Shown: one piece after another, positions 16,529-25,082 of the stretch
How positions within the stretch are numbered: the first letter of the stretch is position 1
Layout of the letters: each line of letters opens with the position of its first letter
Source of the DNA: Treponema sp.
GTDB taxonomy: Bacteria; Spirochaetota; Spirochaetia; Treponematales; Breznakiellaceae
Direction of reading: 5' to 3'
Assembly (NCBI GenBank): GCA_031260245.1
Contig: JAIRKH010000001.1
Location: 1-53,852, forward strand
DNA length: 53,852 nt
Notes under the pieces: model-generated
Database searches by the model: none
What the model was told of the DNA's origin: nothing
Seen by the model: the letters and a program-made list of their open reading frames with translations, nothing else
Program-made: the position numbers and the translations under genes

Positions 16529-18820
16529 TTACAACCAAACCTTCAGTTTTCTCATCAACACGTCAAAATCTATAGGCTTTGAGATATGGTCGTTCATGCC
16601 CGCCTGACGACTCTTTTCTACGTCTTCGGTGAAGGCGTCGGCGGTCATGGCGATGATGGGAACCGTCGCGGCGTAGGCGAAGGGCATGGCGCGTATGTTC
16701 CTCGCGGCGGAGAGTCCGTCCATCAGCGGCATATGAAAATCCATCAGGACGGCGTTGTACTTCTCCCGCCCCGCGGCGAAAAGCTCGCAGGCGCGAACGC
16801 CGTTTTCGGCAAACTCAACCGCCGCGCCCGTTCCTTCAAACATAGCCGCAATAACTTCGCGGTTTATATCAATATCTTCCGCGATGAGCAGAGTCTTGCC
16901 ATTCAGAAACCCAAAGTCAGACGCATCAATGGAAACGTCTTCTTTATCCGAAGCCTCTTGAATCCCTTTTTTTATAGGTATCTGGAAAATAAAGACGCTT
17001 CCCTTGCCTTCCTCGCTTTCCACCCAAATATCGCCGTGCATGAGCGTTATTATGCTCTTGGAAATCGCCAAACCCAAACCAGTTCCGCCATATTTGGCGG
17101 ACGTCGCCGCGTTCGCCTGCTCAAAAGAACCAAAGAGCCGCTGTTGCATCTCTTTAGAAATCCCTATGCCTGTGTCTACGACGCGGACCTCCATGGAGCA
17201 TATATCCGCGTCGTCTTGCAAGAGCCGCAATTCCAAACGCACTGTTTTCTTTTCGGGCGTAAACTTGATGGCGTTGCTCAACAGATTTGTTATCACCTGC
17301 GTGAAACGCAGATAATCGGCTATGATGAATGTGGGCAGTTTTTCATCATAAAACAATTCAAAACGCTGATCTTTCTCCTCGGCTTTTATAGAAATGACCG
17401 AGTATATCTGTTCAATCCCTTTTTTAAGGTCAAAATTGGACTCGCAAAGCTCAAGTTTATTGGCTTCAATTTTAGACATATCGAGTATATCGTTAACCAA
17501 CGCGAGAAGATGTTTTGAAGCCTGCGTTACCTTATCAATCGCGTTGTGTATACGAGATAAGTCGCTGGATTCCCGCGCTATTCGGGACATACCGAGAATG
17601 GCGTTCAAAGGCGTCCGAATTTCATGGCTCATCCGCGACAAGAAGTCGCCTTTCGCCCTGCTCGCCGTTTTTTCCGCCTCAACCGACCGGGACAACGACT
17701 CATTCATCACGCTCATATTTTCCATCATCCTATTCAGATAATTCTCCATATCGCCGAATTCGTCTTTCTCGCGTATCTCAATGCGCTCCGTAAACAGTCC
17801 GGACGCTCCCATTTCCGCGAAATGATTCACTTTCTTCAGTATACCGACTATATAGCCGGTAACAACCGATACGCCTATTCCAGTACCAAGCATTCCCGCA
17901 ACTATCACGGCGGCGATAAGCAAAAACTCTTGTATGAAGGCGTCCACTATTTCGCCCTTGTCCATCACAAGCGCCACTATCCAATGCGTCGTCTGAATCT
18001 CGCTGTAATAGACGCTGTACTCATGCCTGTTCAGCGCTATATTCGCTATCCCGTTCCTATTCGTCATCATCTCCGCGCCCAAGTCCGCCCAAACTTTGTC
18101 CGGGTCGTCTAGTATTTTCAAGCCGACTTTAGTATCGTCCAAGAACGATACGTATTCCCCGGACGAATCAATCAAAATCGCCCTACCCGTCTCGCCCAAA
18201 GAAATATCTTTGATTATACCCCGCAGATCGCTGATAGCCAAGTCAATGGTCGCTACGCCGAGTATCTTGCCGTTCTTATCTTTAAACGGCATGGTTACCG
18301 TGAGCATGGTCTCGGTTGTCAACGGGTCGTAATAGGTCGCGGACCACGCTGGACGCTTGTCTACAAGATAACCATTCTGATACCATTCGGTATCAAAGTA
18401 CGGATCGTAATTCTCATAGCTGGTTTCGAGCAGAACGTCGTCGTCGCGGCGATACGCGAAAAACGACGCGTATTTCTTATTTGGAATAAGCGAATAAGGT
18501 TCGTACCACAGCCCGCCGCTCAACGCGCTTTTATTCAACGTTACGGCGCGTTTGATGAAGTCAATATAATTTTCGTCTTCTATACTTGCTCTTTCGGCGT
18601 ACGCCGCCAGAAGCATAACTGTAATCTCGTTCTCTTTCAGGATAGAGGCGATCCCTAACGCCGCGCGTTTCAGACGTTCGCTCATTTTCTCGTCGATTTG
18701 TCTGTCAATCTGCCCGTTGACGAACCGTAAACTTATGACAAGAAATAGCGCCGCACATGCCATTATAACAGGAATCGTAGAGAATATAATGCGTGAACGA
18801 ATGCTTCTATAATTTATCAT
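16529..18820 (-). CDS. Hybrid histidine kinase (dCACHE-HAMP-HisKA-HATPase-REC)
   Basis: About 763 residues. Order: N-terminal TM (8-30), large extracytoplasmic dCACHE-like sensor (35-285; GGLWYEPYSL and ATIDLAISDL are typical), TM (295-320), HAMP (320-370), HisKA with the phospho-His in FLSRMSHEIRTPLNAILGMS, HATPase_c (VITNLLSNAIKFTP, VVDTGIGISKEMQQRLF, GTGLGLAISKSI), and a C-terminal receiver with phospho-Asp in NAVLMDFHMPLMDG and Lys in HISKPID. No output domain or cognate regulator is adjacent. The ATG at 18820 with GGGAAG four bases upstream is preferred to a TTG four codons earlier. Upstream lies a consensus promoter and a small ORF containing a C12 tract. Confidence 0.92.
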   Translation of the reverse strand: MINYRSIRSRIIFSTIPVIMACAALFLVISLRFVNGQIDRQIDEKMSERLKRAALGIASILKENEITVMLLAAYAERASIEDENYIDFIKRAVTLNKSALSGGLWYEPYSLIPNKKYASFFAYRRDDDVLLETSYENYDPYFDTEWYQNGYLVDKRPAWSATYYDPLTTETMLTVTMPFKDKNGKILGVATIDLAISDLRGIIKDISLGETGRAILIDSSGEYVSFLDDTKVGLKILDDPDKVWADLGAEMMTNRNGIANIALNRHEYSVYYSEIQTTHWIVALVMDKGEIVDAFIQEFLLIAAVIVAGMLGTGIGVSVVTGYIVGILKKVNHFAEMGASGLFTERIEIREKDEFGDMENYLNRMMENMSVMNESLSRSVEAEKTASRAKGDFLSRMSHEIRTPLNAILGMSRIARESSDLSRIHNAIDKVTQASKHLLALVNDILDMSKIEANKLELCESNFDLKKGIEQIYSVISIKAEEKDQRFELFYDEKLPTFIIADYLRFTQVITNLLSNAIKFTPEKKTVRLELRLLQDDADICSMEVRVVDTGIGISKEMQQRLFGSFEQANAATSAKYGGTGLGLAISKSIITLMHGDIWVESEEGKGSVFIFQIPIKKGIQEASDKEDVSIDASDFGFLNGKTLLIAEDIDINREVIAAMFEGTGAAVEFAENGVRACELFAAGREKYNAVLMDFHMPLMDGLSAARNIRAMPFAYAATVPIIAMTADAFTEDVEKSRQAGMNDHISKPIDFDVLMRKLKVWL

Positions 18821-18871
18821 AAAACTTCCCAAAAATGTTTTTAATATCGCCGTCCATACGTGAAAAATAAT

Positions 18872-18919
18872 TTATAATACGGGGGGGGGGGGACATAATA
18901 TAGTCGTTGCATTAAACAT
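18872..18919 (-). CDS. Putative leader ORF with a poly-C (tetraproline) tract upstream of the kinase
   Basis: An ATG at 18919 with a good AGGAG site seven bases upstream opens a 15-codon ORF, MFNATTILCPPPPVL, ending at TAA (18874-18872), 51 bases before the kinase ATG. The four proline codons are the C12 tract. This ATG and the kinase ATG are in the same frame. With one extra C the leader would instead run past the kinase ATG and end at a TAG 11-14 bases beyond it. With one fewer or two more it ends at a TAA just upstream. It is transcribed from a consensus promoter about 40 nt upstream. Whether it is translated is not known. A regulatory leader peptide is an inference. Confidence 0.5.
   Translation of the reverse strand: MFNATTILCPPPPVL
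18881..18892 (-). repeat. C12 homopolymer in the kinase leader
   Basis: Twelve consecutive G on the plus strand, C on the transcribed kinase strand, lying between the promoter and the kinase start. Tracts this long are prone to slippage. Confidence 0.85.
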
Positions 18920-18963
18920 CTTAATTCTCCTTTGCCGTCATATATACTGAGAACTTTCCAGAA

Positions 18964-18992
18964 ATTATACGTCGTTTCTTGGTCCTTGTCAA
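18964..18992 (-). promoter_or_regulatory. Consensus sigma70 promoter for the leader ORF and kinase
   Basis: On the minus strand TTGACA (18992-18987), exactly 17 bp, TATAAT (18969-18964). Both hexamers are perfect. The predicted start is near 18957, giving a leader of about 38 nt before the small ORF. Confidence 0.8.
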
Positions 18993-19076
18993 GGCGGGAA
19001 ATCCAGAAAACAAGGATGCTGTTTTAAAGGGATTTTGAGGTTTTCTATTACAAGAAACGGCGCGTCCCACCGATTC

Positions 19077-19991
19077 CTATTTCCGCCAGTCGCTCAGATT
19101 AGGCAGGTACCGACTGTGGCTTTCTCGTAACCGCGAGTTGACGTGGGTGTAAATCTGGGTTGTAGCTATGTCCGCATGACCGAGAAGTTCCTGAACGCTT
19201 CGCAAATCCGCGCCGCCTGCGAGCAGTTCCGTGGCGAAGGTGTGGCGGAGCGTGTGCAGTTTGGAGCTGTAGCCCCCCAGACGGGCCGCAATCTCATAAT
19301 TTCGCCACATACTCTTTCGAGAGAGGCGCTTGCCGTTCCTGCTCAAGAACAGGGCTTGCGGCGGCGTTCTCTGCTGTTTCTCCGTACGCGCCGCAAGCTC
19401 GGGGCGCGCCTTTTCTTTATAACATCGTAGCCAAAATTCAGCGGTTTCGCCAAAAATCACGAGTCTTTCTTTATCGCCCTTACCCCAGACTCTCGCGACT
19501 TTTTCGGCGAAATCAATGTCGTTCACATTAAGAGAGACGGCTTCCGACACGCGCAAGCCCGCGGAATAAATAAGCTCGTAGATAGCGCGGTTTCGGACGC
19601 CCAGAGGCGTATTCGTGTTGACGAGGAGGAACAGCCTGTTCACAGCCTCCTTACTCAACACCGCAGGCAGACGAAATTTCGGACGAGGCGTTTCTAAAAT
19701 ATCGGCCGGATTGTCCTGTCGGACGCCTTCGTCAATGAGGAATCGAAAAAACGAGCGGAGCGCGGAAAGGGATTTCGCGGTTGAACGGACGCCGTCGACT
19801 TCACGGCGTTTCTCTAAATAGTCGGTTAGTTGTTGGGCGGGAATATTAGCGGAATCGAGACCTTCAGATTCCATCCATTCCAGAAAAAGCTTGATTTCGA
19901 GACCGTATGTTTCCACAGTAAGAAGCGCCCGTCTTTCCATCAACAAGAGGCGATCGCGATATTTTTTGATAAATCTATCGTTGCAGGTCAT
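19077..19991 (-). CDS. Tyrosine recombinase, XerC/XerD-like
   Basis: 304 residues. It has an N-terminal SAM-like core-binding domain (1-90) and a C-terminal catalytic domain. Catalytic residues are Arg in SAGLRVSEAVSLN, Lys in GKGDKERL, His-x-x-Arg in LHTLRHTFATELL, His in LLGHADI and the nucleophile Tyr in TQIYTHV. Size and motifs fit XerC/XerD, which resolve chromosome dimers at dif; no dif-like site was recognised in the window. Its start overlaps the end of the CsgG-like gene by 17 bp and has no ribosome-binding site of its own, so translation is probably coupled. Co-operonic location behind ftsZ links dimer resolution with division. A mobile integrase is less likely because no attachment sites flank it. 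Confidence 0.88.
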   Translation of the reverse strand: MTCNDRFIKKYRDRLLLMERRALLTVETYGLEIKLFLEWMESEGLDSANIPAQQLTDYLEKRREVDGVRSTAKSLSALRSFFRFLIDEGVRQDNPADILETPRPKFRLPAVLSKEAVNRLFLLVNTNTPLGVRNRAIYELIYSAGLRVSEAVSLNVNDIDFAEKVARVWGKGDKERLVIFGETAEFWLRCYKEKARPELAARTEKQQRTPPQALFLSRNGKRLSRKSMWRNYEIAARLGGYSSKLHTLRHTFATELLAGGADLRSVQELLGHADIATTQIYTHVNSRLRESHSRYLPNLSDWRK

Positions 19992-21150
19992 TACGGGGTC
20001 CGAAAACCTTGTAGTTAAAGAATACGCCGAAGTAATCGCTTACGGTTTCGATGTTATCGTAAAGAATATAACGCTCGAATCGCGCGTCGAGGCTTATGTA
20101 TTTTGAGAATGTAAACCGCAATCCTCCGCTGACCCCAAAGGCGATGCTGAAGCCTTCCCCGCCTATTGAGCCTAACGCCGCGGGCGTAAACTCAAATAGC
20201 GCGTATATTCCGCCCTTGCCTCCAAGGGGAACGCCTCCCCAGACGCTCATATTCATGACTCTGAAGAAGAACTCGTCCGCTAAGGTAACTTTGGACGTTT
20301 TTTTCGTCTTATCAAAATCAAAACCAAAAGTGAAGTCTAATTGTTCAAAGCCGACGCCGAAAAAACTCGATTCGTATGAGAAAATCAAGGGGGGGTAAGG
20401 CAGTTTGACGCCCAGAGAAATCGGCGATGAAAGCCTGATGAACATATTTTTATAATCCATGCCTAGTTTCCAAAAGAAGCCGATTTGCGGGACGTCGTAG
20501 AGGCGGTAGTTGAGCAAAGCTCCGTCCCATTTGACAATATCGAATTTTAGCCGACTTTGTAACACCTGAAGTTGCTCTTGTCTCTGAGTCGCGCGTTCGG
20601 CTTTGCGCCTCTTCGTCTCCGCGACGTCGGTAAGCAAGCCTTCAAGCCTCTTGTCGTCTTTAGACACGGCTATCATTTCTATGGACTCAAGCCCCATGCT
20701 TCCGACGTGGACGGCTCTAATAGCCAATTCGTAAGACCTCCTGTCCACGTCTCTAAAAGCGCCTGTGACGATGTATTCCACCCCAAGCTCGTTGCCTATG
20801 GATTGAGCTTCGCTGTCGTTCATCGCGCCGGACGCTTGATAGGCTTGTTCGGCGTGGGCTTTCTCAAGGGCGTCGCTGTTGCGCTCCACGACGCTTATTT
20901 TGTTATTTATGAATTCAGCCGTTAAGTGATTGATGATGTACTCCGAAAGCCTGTCCGAATCTGATTCGATGCTTATGACCGCTATTTTTCTATTGGAAAC
21001 AGGATTCTCCCCGTCTAGAAACCGCGTGATAAGTTTATTGGCGACTCTTTGGGCGATTTGCTTTACGCCCTCGTCCAACGTCTCGTTTTCCGCATAAAGA
21101 CATAGACTCAACAGGGACGCCGCCGCCATCGTCAAGAACAGTTTTTTCAT
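19975..21150 (-). CDS. Secreted CsgG-like protein with C-terminal beta-barrel-like region
   Basis: About 391 residues with a signal peptide (MKKLFLTMAAASLLSLCLYA). Residues about 50-165 resemble the CsgG/TolB-N-type domain found in spirochete envelope proteins (KIAVISIESDSDRLSEYI, VVERNSDALEKAHAEQ, LGVEYIVTGAFRDVDRRSYEL). A charged helical linker (AETKRRKAERATQRQEQLQ) follows, then about 200 residues of alternating strands ending in an aromatic, like an outer-membrane barrel (GFFWKLGMDYKN, GFDFDKTKKTSKV, GGLRFTFSKYISLDARF). GGAGG lies six bases before the ATG at 21150, which is preferred to the ATG at 21156. Its start abuts the ftsZ stop. The exact role is unknown; an envelope function linked with division is only suggested by position. 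Confidence 0.65.
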   Translation of the reverse strand: MKKLFLTMAAASLLSLCLYAENETLDEGVKQIAQRVANKLITRFLDGENPVSNRKIAVISIESDSDRLSEYIINHLTAEFINNKISVVERNSDALEKAHAEQAYQASGAMNDSEAQSIGNELGVEYIVTGAFRDVDRRSYELAIRAVHVGSMGLESIEMIAVSKDDKRLEGLLTDVAETKRRKAERATQRQEQLQVLQSRLKFDIVKWDGALLNYRLYDVPQIGFFWKLGMDYKNMFIRLSSPISLGVKLPYPPLIFSYESSFFGVGFEQLDFTFGFDFDKTKKTSKVTLADEFFFRVMNMSVWGGVPLGGKGGIYALFEFTPAALGSIGGEGFSIAFGVSGGLRFTFSKYISLDARFERYILYDNIETVSDYFGVFFNYKVFGPRNDLQR

Positions 21151-21152
21151 AA

Positions 21153-22328
21153 TCATCCTCCATTGTTTTGTATATGTTTTCTCACCCGAAACACAGCCGG
21201 TTCGTCAATATCTGCAGGATACGTGTTTCTGGATGTATAAAACTCCGCGGGTTTAGAACGTCCTCCAATTAAATTCTCCCAATCGCGTCCTGACATGACG
21301 TCGCTACTCTTTTTTTCCGGCGCGGGTTCTCCTGGTTTAGCGGGTGATTTTACTACTTTGTTCTGGAATCCAGTGGCGATGACCGTTACCTTTATTTTGT
21401 CGTCCATACCGGGTCCGTAGCTTGCGCCGGAGATGATAATGGCGTTAGGGTCCGCGTTGATAGTGATGATTTTAACGGCTTCGTCGAATTCCGTAAGAGA
21501 TAAAGTCTTCGGGTCGCCCGTAACGTTGACGAGAATATGAGTCGCCCCTTCAATAGACGTGTCTTCCAACAGCGGGTTGTCAATGGCTTGCGAAGTAGCG
21601 TCGGCCACGCGGTTGTCGCCGGAGCCAAAGCCTATACCCATGAGCGCGTCTCCCTGCCCCTTTATGATGGTTTCAATATCCGCAAAATCAATGTTTATGA
21701 GTCCTGTTTCTGTAATGAGATCTGAAATACCCTGCACGCTCTGGCGAAGCACATCGTCCGCTTTGAAGAAAGCCTCCATGATGGGCATATTCCGCCCCAC
21801 GATGCTCAAGAGATGCTGATTCGGGATGACGATAAGCGAATCGACCCCTTCACGCAGTTTAGCTATCCCCTCTTCGGCGAGCTTCCTTTTATGGCGGCCC
21901 TCGAAATCAAAGGGCTTGGTAACGACGCCTATAGTCAACGCGCCGAGGTCCCGCGCCGCCTGCGCGATTATGGGCGCGGAGCCTGTGCCTGTGCCGCCGC
22001 CCATTCCCGCGGTAACGAACACCATGTGCGCGCCCCGCAGAACGTCCGCTATCTTTTCACGGTCCTCGTTAGCCGCCTTCTCGCCGATTTCCGGTTTGCC
22101 GCCCGCGCCTCTGCCTCCAGTGAGCTTGGAGCCTATCTGAACTTTGATATTGGCTTTACATTTGTTCAAATCCTGCACATCGGTATTTGCAACGATGAAC
22201 TCAACGCCGTGCAAGCCGCATTCTATCATGCGGTTCACCGCGTTAGAGCCGCCGCCGCCCGTTCCTATGACCTTGATATACGCAGGAGTCGTGTTCAATA
22301 CTTTCTCGTCTAAAACTTCGACGTTCAT
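21153..22328 (-). CDS. ftsZ: Cell division protein FtsZ
   Basis: 391 residues, tubulin-like GTPase that forms the Z-ring. It has [16 protein letters not shown], the tubulin signature [10 protein letters not shown] ([16 protein letters not shown]), the T7 loop NIDFADI, and a C-terminal tail with a [12 protein letters not shown] peptide resembling the FtsA/ZipA-binding tail. A strong GGGAGG-type site lies before the ATG, and a TATAAT-like -10 lies about 20 bp further up. The common upstream partner ftsA is absent; instead a PAP2-like gene lies upstream. Downstream are the CsgG-like and xer genes with 4-17 bp overlaps, forming one operon. Confidence 0.97.
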   Translation of the reverse strand: MNVEVLDEKVLNTTPAYIKVIGTGGGGSNAVNRMIECGLHGVEFIVANTDVQDLNKCKANIKVQIGSKLTGGRGAGGKPEIGEKAANEDREKIADVLRGAHMVFVTAGMGGGTGTGSAPIIAQAARDLGALTIGVVTKPFDFEGRHKRKLAEEGIAKLREGVDSLIVIPNQHLLSIVGRNMPIMEAFFKADDVLRQSVQGISDLITETGLINIDFADIETIIKGQGDALMGIGFGSGDNRVADATSQAIDNPLLEDTSIEGATHILVNVTGDPKTLSLTEFDEAVKIITINADPNAIIISGASYGPGMDDKIKVTVIATGFQNKVVKSPAKPGEPAPEKKSSDVMSGRDWENLIGGRSKPAEFYTSRNTYPADIDEPAVFRVRKHIQNNGG

Positions 22329-22530
22329 ACATCTCCCCTCCCAAATTATATGATAGTTTACCTGTTTTTATAATTATTTTCAAGGTCTTTTTGCTTTTTT
22401 TCAGACGAAGACTGTTTAAATACTTCATAATGAGCGTTGTCCATAGTGGAATCGCGAGATAGCCTAGAGCGGCGTTTTGCAACGGATTCGATAAACCCCG
22501 AATCGTCCAGACGAACGCGCCGTCCGCAAT

Positions 22531-23427
22531 TTAAACCGCGGAGGAGAATTCTTCGGGGATGGGCGGTAAACTCTTGAGTTCTTTTTTCTGATAGGCTTTG
22601 CGACGGTTTATGCGGCAAGCGGCAAGAAAATCCAACAAGGGCTTTTCCCACGAATGTCCTTGTCCGTCGGAGAAAAATTTCCTGTAGAGAGTCAAGATAT
22701 GCTCGCGGATGAGAAGCGCGTCCTGTTCAGGGATTGTTCCGTCTGTGAAGAGGCGGGCGGTGAGTTCCTCGACTTCCCGCGGCGGGAAGAGCGCCTTGTC
22801 GAAACGGGAGAGCGCGTAAAAAGCCGCGGCTACGCAATTGACGCTATGCTGTTTCACGTAAAGTACCGATTCGGTAATAGCGAGCGCCCCGTCTTTGAGC
22901 TCCTTTTTTTGGCTTTCAAAGTCGGGCGCGGAAACCGCGAATTTCTCATACGCAAACGCGACCACCATCACGTGCAGGCTCGGTATGCACATAAGATGCG
23001 GGTCAAGAGCGTGAATCAGAGCGAAACGTAACGTTTTCAGATAACGCGGGCGTTTCGTAGTTGACATATGTTTCGCGTATACCTCCGCGGCAAAGGCGTA
23101 CAATTTCCCAATAGACGCCACAAAGTCCGACGCTTCTTTTTTAAGCCCTATTTTCAACAAAAAACCTGCCGTCCGTATCCAAAACGCGATAAAGCCCAGA
23201 TAGACGTTCACTTTTTCGGGCAGAAAAGGAATCTTGTCGTCTAGGACGTGGTCGACGTTTACTACAGGCGTATTCTGCAATAACTTCGCCTTATACTGCC
23301 GAAAGAAAAAATTATAAAAAATCTTTCTAATACAGGGCAGGCAAACTTTACTCGTTATTTTATCCCAAAAGAGCGAGAATATACAATTCTTAGCCGAAAG
23401 AGATGAAATTTTCTCTATTTTCTCCAT
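22531..23427 (-). CDS. PAP2-like (phosphatidic acid phosphatase superfamily) protein with altered motifs
   Basis: 298 residues. I do not recognise an exact family, but the three PAP2 motifs can be laid out in order and spacing. KHMSTTKRP fits KX6RP. CIPSLHV replaces PSGH with PSLH, as in PAP2_3/Aur1-type proteins. SVLYVKQHSVNC fits SR-X5-H-X3-D except that Arg is Val and Asp is Cys. The catalytic His pair is kept; the loss of Arg and Asp could alter or abolish phosphatase activity. There are only one or two moderately hydrophobic segments (about 75-95, 150-165), fewer than the usual five or six TM helices. AAGG lies four bases before the ATG. It lies upstream of ftsZ on the same strand, about 200 bp away. 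Confidence 0.45.
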   Translation of the reverse strand: MEKIEKISSLSAKNCIFSLFWDKITSKVCLPCIRKIFYNFFFRQYKAKLLQNTPVVNVDHVLDDKIPFLPEKVNVYLGFIAFWIRTAGFLLKIGLKKEASDFVASIGKLYAFAAEVYAKHMSTTKRPRYLKTLRFALIHALDPHLMCIPSLHVMVVAFAYEKFAVSAPDFESQKKELKDGALAITESVLYVKQHSVNCVAAAFYALSRFDKALFPPREVEELTARLFTDGTIPEQDALLIREHILTLYRKFFSDGQGHSWEKPLLDFLAACRINRRKAYQKKELKSLPPIPEEFSSAV

Positions 23428-23689
23428 TTTTCCTTGGTATGACGCGGGAAATACTATGATTTATCACTATTTTCCGTATCGCTGACCTTTCCTTTATTTT
23501 CTTTACAAAAGATAACCATATTTCTCTGTTTGTATCAAGGGGTTTTTGAGATGGACGATTAATGATATAATTGCAAAAATTATTTTGCTCCATTCACAAC
23601 CGCGACGAACGCAGAAACGTCAGCCGTCTCTTACGTTCCCTCCTCGCGCCACGACGTTCCCGCTCCGTCTTGCCGTCCGAGAAAAGCGG
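23428..23689. other. Spacer between divergent PAP2-like and COG3014 genes
   Basis: AT-rich sequence with no convincing ORF or RNA. The right part holds the promoter of the COG3014 lipoprotein gene (listed separately); I see no promoter of comparable quality for the PAP2-like gene. Confidence 0.4.
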
Positions 23690-23718
23690 TTGACAAAAAG
23701 CCGTATATACAATAATAT
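23690..23718 (+). promoter_or_regulatory. Promoter of the COG3014 lipoprotein gene
   Basis: TTGACA (23690-23695), 17-bp spacer, TAATAT (23713-23718), followed by AAGGAG and the ATG at 23738. Confidence 0.6.
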
Positions 23719-23737
23719 TAAAGATAAGGAGATTTAT

Positions 23738-25082
23738 ATGAAGAACGTAACATTTATATTAGCGGCGGTCTACAGCGCGGCCGTTTTGTTTTTTTTCATG
23801 CGCCACCACCGCGGAGCGTTATATATCTATCGACTCGGCAGTTTCATCGGGCGCTTACGCTCACGCGGCGTCGGTCGTCGCAGACGAAAAGAATAAAATA
23901 TACGATAGAAACAGCGCTATTCTTTACTATCTCGACGGCGGTATGTTGAATCATTACGCGGAGAAATACGACGAGTCTATCAGTCTTCTGCAAGACGGAG
24001 AACAGGGTATTCAGGACGCGTACACGAAGAGTGTAACGCAGGCGGCCGCGTCCTATCTCATCAACGACAACACGTTAGACTACGCGGGCGAAGATTACGA
24101 GGATATCTATATCAACGTCTTCAACGCGCTGAATTATTACTATAAAGGCGATGTGGACGGCGCTTTAGTCGAGATTCGGCGCATGAACGAGAAGCTGGAA
24201 TACTTGTCTACGAAGTACGCGGCGCTGACTCGGAAGCTTCAGGAAGATGCGGCGAAGGACGGCGCCGCGGCGCAGGCTCCTGAATTCCAAATTTCCAAAT
24301 TCGCCAACTCCGCGCTTGGCAGGTATCTGGGTATGCTTTTCTACCGAGGAACGGGCGGCGTGGACGACGCGCGTATTGACCGCGATTGGCTCAAAGCCGC
24401 TTACGTCAATGCGCCGGAGATATATAATTTCCCTCTGCCCGCGTCTGTAGACCAAGAATTGGATATACCAAGCGGCAAAGCGCGTCTTAATGTCATTGGT
24501 TTCGGCGGGCTGTCGCCAATCAAGCGAGAAAACGTAACCCGTATCCCCATAGGACTCGATTTGGGCGAATATATCAAAATCGCTCTTCCAGAACTGCAAT
24601 ACAGACCTTCACAAATAACAAGGATCGAAGTTCTTCTCGACAGCGGAGAATCGTTCTATCTTGAAAAGCTCGAAGATATGGAGGCTGTAGCGCGAGAGAC
24701 GTTCAAGTCAAAAATCAGTCTGCTCACTCTCAAAACTACTCTACGCGCGACTGTCAAGGCTGTATCGGCAAAGGCGTCGAGCGACATCGGGGCTTCTATG
24801 TCTGACAGCGACGATTCCAACGTCGCCATGGTTGGCAATATCCTCAAGATCTTTGGCGCCATTGGCAAAGTATCAAACGAATTGAGCGAGCAGGCTGACC
24901 TCCGCGCCTCGCGGTACTTTCCCAGAACCGCCTATGTCGGCGGCGTAACGCTCGAACCCGGCGTGTATTCCTTTACGATAAACTATTATGGAAATGGCGA
25001 TCTACTCGCGTCTATCAAAAAACAGAACGTGAAGATAGACGCGGGCCGGCTCAACCTCGTGGAAGCTGTTTGTCTCAAGTAA
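23738..25082 (+). pseudogene. COG3014-type lipoprotein gene, frameshifted at a T8 run in the lipobox
   Basis: The ATG at 23738 has a strong AAGGAG site and begins MKNVTFILAAVYSAAVLFF, a signal sequence. At the T8 run (23789-23796) the frame leaves the main protein. With seven T it continues as SCATTAERYISIDSAVSSG, giving a lipobox LFFSC, and stays open to the stop at 25082 (about 447 residues). As written, only the downstream part from the ATG at 23943 (379 residues) is one frame. That part shows tetratricopeptide-like repeats (YAEKYDESISLLQDGEQ, ALNYYYKGDVDGALVEI) and a C-terminal beta-rich domain, as in COG3014 proteins of unknown function. The exact placement at the lipobox suggests slippage control or a homopolymer sequencing error rather than decay. 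The stop overlaps the MATE gene start. Confidence 0.75.
23789..23796 (+). repeat. T8 homopolymer at the lipobox
   Basis: Eight T. Seven would restore the frame and create the lipobox LFFSC. Confidence 0.8.

Noticed and set aside
19077-19991. Tyrosine recombinase as the integrase of a mobile element
   Set aside because: It sits in a division operon with overlapping genes, and no attachment-site repeats or cargo were seen around it.
20389-20395. G7 run in the CsgG-like gene
   Set aside because: Short, in frame, with nothing around it suggesting regulation.
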